From NCBI GenBank assembly GCA_946406145.1, contig CAMJJL010000022.1:1-33313 (forward strand): 33,313 bases of DNA, given 5' to 3'. Every line of letters starts with the position of its first letter. Within the stretch, counting starts at the first letter, position 1. Positions 30,832-33,313 of this stretch are shown piece by piece. A program made the translations under genes and the position numbers. The notes below the pieces were generated by a model. That model was not told the DNA's origin, did no database searches, and worked only from the letters and a program-made list of their open reading frames with translations. The stretch comes from an uncultured Clostridia bacterium (lineage in GTDB: Bacteria; Bacillota; Clostridia; Oscillospirales; Acutalibacteraceae).

Positions 30832-31740
30832 ATGAAAAACAGACTCTTATCCCTTCTTCTGATCATCACGCTGGTGCTCGGACTCGTTTTGGGCGTATCC
30901 GTCAGCACCTCTGCGGCACAGCTCTACGGCGACGTAGACGATGATGACGACGTTACGATCCGCGACGTTTCTTTTATCCAGCGTTTTCTGGCAGGCATCA
31001 TCGAGCTGGATGACGCGGCACAAACGCGCGGCGATGTTGACGCGGACGAGGATGTGACGATCCGTGACGCCAGCATGATCCAGCGCTATCTCTCCGGCGT
31101 GATCGACACCTTCCCCTCCGGTAAGGAGCTGCCGACGCAGGCACCCACCATCGCGCCGACCGATGCTCCTACACAAGCGCCCACTCAGGCGCCTACCGAA
31201 CCCGAGGATGTGATCACCAAAGTGAAAAACAATATTCCGATCTATTTCACCAACAATAAAAACTGGAGTAAGGTCAACGCCTATCTCTTTAACAGTGAGA
31301 CAGGCGCCGTTCAAAAGACATGGCCGGGCACTCAGATGACCAACTACACCACCAACAGCTTAGGCGAAAAGGTCTACAGCATGACGGTGGACGTCACCAA
31401 ATACGACCGCGTTATCTTTAACAACGGCTCTGTTCAGACGACCAACCTGCCCGTTACCAAAGCAAGTTCCGGCTACTTTGTCGATCCGATCAACAAGAAC
31501 AATATTTACAGCACAAAATTTATCGGCGGTCTTTATCCTTACGGTCAAAACGGTGAGGGAACGATCAAAACTGTCCGCTTCACCTATCCCGACGGCAATT
31601 ATAATAAAAATGTCTATATCTGGCTGCCTGAGGACTATAACGCGAACGACAAGAGCAAGAAATACTCCGTGCTCTATATGTGCGACGGCCAGAACCTCTT
31701 CGGTCAGGCGACCACCCTGTCGGGCTATGAGTGGGAATGA
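30832..31740 (+). CDS. N-terminal half: secreted dockerin + CBM26 + start of esterase
   Basis: 302 residues. The signal peptide (about 1-29) is followed directly by a two-repeat dockerin (YGDVDDDDDVTIRD at about 33-46 and RGDVDADEDVTIRD at about 65-78, each followed by an IQR-[FY]-L helix). A Thr/Pro/Ala/Gln linker (about 97-125) leads to a CBM26-like starch-binding module (about 133-215; IPIYFTNNKNW ... VQKTWPGTQM ... YDRVIFNNGS). The esterase domain then begins (TVRFTYPDGNYNKNVYIWLPEDY ... LYMCDGQNLF). The dockerin is N-terminal, unlike the other two in the window. The start at 30832 has CAGGTG upstream. The protein stops at the TGA. Confidence 0.85.
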   Translation: MKNRLLSLLLIITLVLGLVLGVSVSTSAAQLYGDVDDDDDVTIRDVSFIQRFLAGIIELDDAAQTRGDVDADEDVTIRDASMIQRYLSGVIDTFPSGKELPTQAPTIAPTDAPTQAPTQAPTEPEDVITKVKNNIPIYFTNNKNWSKVNAYLFNSETGAVQKTWPGTQMTNYTTNSLGEKVYSMTVDVTKYDRVIFNNGSVQTTNLPVTKASSGYFVDPINKNNIYSTKFIGGLYPYGQNGEGTIKTVRFTYPDGNYNKNVYIWLPEDYNANDKSKKYSVLYMCDGQNLFGQATTLSGYEWE

Positions 31741-31761
31741 GACGAGAGCGTACTCTCCCTG

Positions 31762-32355
31762 ATGCAGAACGGCGGTGACGGCGTGATCGTGGTCGGTATC
31801 GCCTGCGGTGACACGGAAGCGCGCCGTAATCACGAGCTGACCCCCGACCTCGGCGAGGTCGCAACGGTCGCCGGTGAGGATATGAGCACCTTCAAAAACG
31901 GCGGCGGCAAAGCATTCTCCGACTTTGTGACCGATACCGTCATCCCCTATGTCGAGCAGAATTACAACACCAACTCCATCCGCGGAATCGCAGGATCGTC
32001 CTCCGGCGGAATCGAGGCGTTCTACATCGGCATGGAGAACATGGACAAGTTCCGCTATATCGGCGCTCTCTCCCCTGCCTTCATCCTCTATAACAAGAGC
32101 GTTTGGGATAACTATCTCAGTACACTCGACTTCTCGGGCAATGTGCCGCGCGTCTACTTCTTCTGCGGCAACAGCACACAGGATCAGCTGGAGCGGGCGC
32201 TGTATCCCAACGCCACCGCGATGGAGGGCTGGATGAAGAACCACGGCTATCCTGCCGACAAGATGATCACCAAAACGGATGCGGAAGCGATCCACAGCGA
32301 GGGCTTCTGGGCGCTGTACTTCCCCGAAATGCTCAGTTGGTGTATGGACTTGTGA
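31762..32355 (+). CDS. C-terminal half: esterase catalytic region
   Basis: 197 residues in the same frame as the upstream half, beginning at the first ATG after the TGA. It holds the alpha/beta-hydrolase core of a putative esterase (CE1/FrsA-like): the strand GVIVVGIACGD, the helix PYVEQNYNT, the nucleophile elbow GIAGSSSGGIEAF with the Ser in S-S-S-G-G (about residues 75-81), the strand RVYFFCGN, and the His in AIHSEGFW near residue 185. No ribosome binding site precedes the ATG, so independent translation is unlikely; without the upstream strands the fold would be incomplete. Confidence 0.7.
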   Translation: MQNGGDGVIVVGIACGDTEARRNHELTPDLGEVATVAGEDMSTFKNGGGKAFSDFVTDTVIPYVEQNYNTNSIRGIAGSSSGGIEAFYIGMENMDKFRYIGALSPAFILYNKSVWDNYLSTLDFSGNVPRVYFFCGNSTQDQLERALYPNATAMEGWMKNHGYPADKMITKTDAEAIHSEGFWALYFPEMLSWCMDL

Positions 32356-32398
32356 CAATGAGAAATGAGGAATTCCTGCAACTGAAAACCCCGTAAAA

Positions 32399-32433
32399 AA
32401 GAGAGGTACCGACCGGATGTCAGTACCTCTCTT
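32399..32433. terminator. Bidirectional terminator between the esterase and pckA
   Basis: AAGAGAGGTAC (32399-32409) pairs with GTACCTCTCTT (32423-32433), with an inner GAC/GTC stem. The minus strand side, for pckA, ends in T6; the plus side in TTGTTATTT. A ten-base inverted pair (ATGAGGAATT / AATTCCTCAT) flanks it further out. Confidence 0.85.
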
Positions 32434-32482
32434 GTTATTTGATGAAAGGAAAAAGCGGAATCGATTCCTAATTCCTCATAAA

Positions 32483-33313
32483 TCAGAGCTTCGGGCCTGC
32501 TTCTACCAACGCCTTGCCGGCGTCGTTAGTGGTGTACTTTTTGAAGTTCTTGATGAAGCGCTCCGCCAGATCCTTTGCCTTGTCGTCCCATTCCTTGGGA
32601 TCGGCATAGGTATCTCTGGGATCGAGGATGCCGGTGTCTACGCCGGGCAGCTCGGTGGGAACCTCAAAGTTGAAGTAGGGGACGGTCTTGGTGGGAGCGT
32701 TCTTGATATCGCCGCCGAGGATCGCGTCGATGATGCCGCGGGTATCCTTGATGGTGATGCGCTTGCCGGTGCCGTTCCAGCCGGTGTTGACCAGATATGC
32801 CTTTGCGCCGCTCTGCTCCATGCGCTTGACCAGCTCCTCGGCATACTTGGTCGGATGCAGCTCGAGGAACGCCTGACCGAAGCAAGCAGAGAAGGTGGGA
32901 GTCGGCTCGGTGATGCCACGCTCCGTACCTGCGAGCTTTGCGGTAAAGCCGGAGAGGAAATAGTACTGGCACTGCTCGGGAGTCAGGATGGATACGGGGG
33001 GCAGTACGCCGAACGCGTCAGCAGACAGGAAGATGACGTTCTCAGCCGCGGGACCTGCGGAGATGCCGTTGACCTTCTTCGCAATCTTCTCGATGTGCTC
33101 GATCGGATAGGAGACACGGGTGTTCTCGGTCACGCTCTTGTCGTCAAAATCGATCTTGCCGTTCTCGTCGACGGTCACGTTCTCGAGCAGAGCGTCGCGC
33201 TTGATGGCGTTATAGATGTCGGGCTCGGATTCTTTATCCAGACCGATAACCTTCGCGTAGCAGCCGCCCTCAAAGTTGAAGACGCCGTTGTCGTCCCAGC
33301 CGTGCTCGTCGTC
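32483..33313 (-). CDS. pckA: Phosphoenolpyruvate carboxykinase (ATP), 3' part
   Basis: The last 276 codons of an ATP-dependent PEP carboxykinase; the 5' part lies beyond the window edge. Visible are [21 protein letters not shown] (near the Mg2+/Mn2+ site), [11 protein letters not shown] with the substrate-binding Arg, [50 protein letters not shown], and [19 protein letters not shown], followed by the conserved C-terminal helices. The enzyme interconverts oxaloacetate and PEP with ATP; in many gut anaerobes it runs toward oxaloacetate to fix CO2. The kinase P-loop would be upstream, outside the window. The reading frame continues unbroken to base 33313. Confidence 0.97.
   Translation of the reverse strand, partial: DDEHGWDDNGVFNFEGGCYAKVIGLDKESEPDIYNAIKRDALLENVTVDENGKIDFDDKSVTENTRVSYPIEHIEKIAKKVNGISAGPAAENVIFLSADAFGVLPPVSILTPEQCQYYFLSGFTAKLAGTERGITEPTPTFSACFGQAFLELHPTKYAEELVKRMEQSGAKAYLVNTGWNGTGKRITIKDTRGIIDAILGGDIKNAPTKTVPYFNFEVPTELPGVDTGILDPRDTYADPKEWDDKAKDLAERFIKNFKKYTTNDAGKALVEAGPKL

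Larger units (their letters stand above)
30832..32355 (+). pseudogene. Dockerin-CBM26-esterase gene interrupted by one in-frame TGA
   Basis: The frame runs for 507 codons with a single TGA at 31738-31740 (GAG TGG GAA TGA GAC GAG). Before it lies ...SGYEWE and after it DESVLSLM, which joined match the esterase pattern of a Trp followed by DE and a helix. There is no frameshift, and the downstream part keeps a normal protein sequence to its own stop. It is either a recent nonsense mutation, a sequencing error or a read-through site. TGA is used as a normal stop elsewhere in the window (for example at 13454-13456). The two halves are described separately. Confidence 0.75.

Noticed and set aside
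31738..31740. TGA as selenocysteine or a reassigned Trp codon
   Set aside because: No Cys-equivalent position or SECIS-like hairpin is apparent, and TGA ends other genes in the window, so neither reading is supported.
31360..32358. A 332-codon minus-strand open frame across the interrupted esterase
   Set aside because: Considered as an explanation for the TGA on the plus strand, but the plus-strand frame carries clear dockerin, CBM26 and esterase motifs, while the minus frame has none.

Overview
The window looks like a chromosomal segment of a Gram-positive, gut- or rumen-type member of the Clostridia, most like Ruminococcus and its relatives (Oscillospiraceae). The evidence is three dockerin-bearing secreted proteins aimed at starch-like glycans, a class B sortase next to an LCP cell-wall ligase, an ATP-dependent PEP carboxykinase, PyrR-controlled pyrimidine uptake and strong AGGAGG-type ribosome binding sites. 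Coding DNA is moderately GC-rich by eye, while promoters and a few spacers are AT-rich. I saw no rRNA, tRNA, phage, transposase or CRISPR array.

Layout. (1) 0.1-5.8 kb, plus strand: Pr6Pr-type membrane protein, an RpiB/LacA-type isomerase with Asp at the usual catalytic Cys, Tex, the Ser/Thr transporter SstT, and a YunG-GNAT fusion. (2) 5.8-10.1 kb: a repeat-rich stretch holding two large nested-palindrome elements and several short hairpin repeats. Between them lie a VOC protein and a membrane-anchored hydrolase (minus), then a bacterial E2 ubiquitin-conjugating-like protein, a zinc-dependent phospholipase C-like protein and acylphosphatase (plus). (3) 10.2-14.5 kb, minus: a 55-residue protein behind an AT-rich regulatory region, a DUF5131 protein and a three-gene ABC exporter operon. 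(4) 14.6-23.9 kb, minus: two dockerin glycoside hydrolases (a large six-hairpin enzyme and a GH13 amylase) around a small membrane protein, then a degenerate NagZ-like GH3 protein, and a sortase B-LCP operon.

(5) 24.0-27.5 kb: pyrR-uraA (minus) behind a well-formed transcription attenuator, with a divergent EamA/DMT transporter. (6) 27.6-30.6 kb, minus: an operon of a single-pass membrane protein, a PP2C phosphatase and an L,D-transpeptidase-like protein without its catalytic Cys. (7) 30.8-32.4 kb, plus: a secreted dockerin-CBM26-esterase interrupted by one in-frame TGA. (8) 32.5-33.3 kb, minus: the 3' part of pckA, cut by the window edge.

How it fits together. The three dockerin proteins imply a cell-surface or secreted starch-degrading complex (amylosome-like). 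Sortase B and LCP fit surface anchoring and cell-wall polymer attachment, and the PP2C operon could tie wall status to phospho-signalling. The most unexpected gene is the orphan E2-like protein, which keeps the HPN motif and the catalytic Cys at canonical spacing with no E1, ubiquitin-like protein or peptidase gene in view. Other points of interest are the probable pseudoenzymes (L,D-transpeptidase Cys to Gly; GH3 without its His) and the nested-palindrome repeat family.
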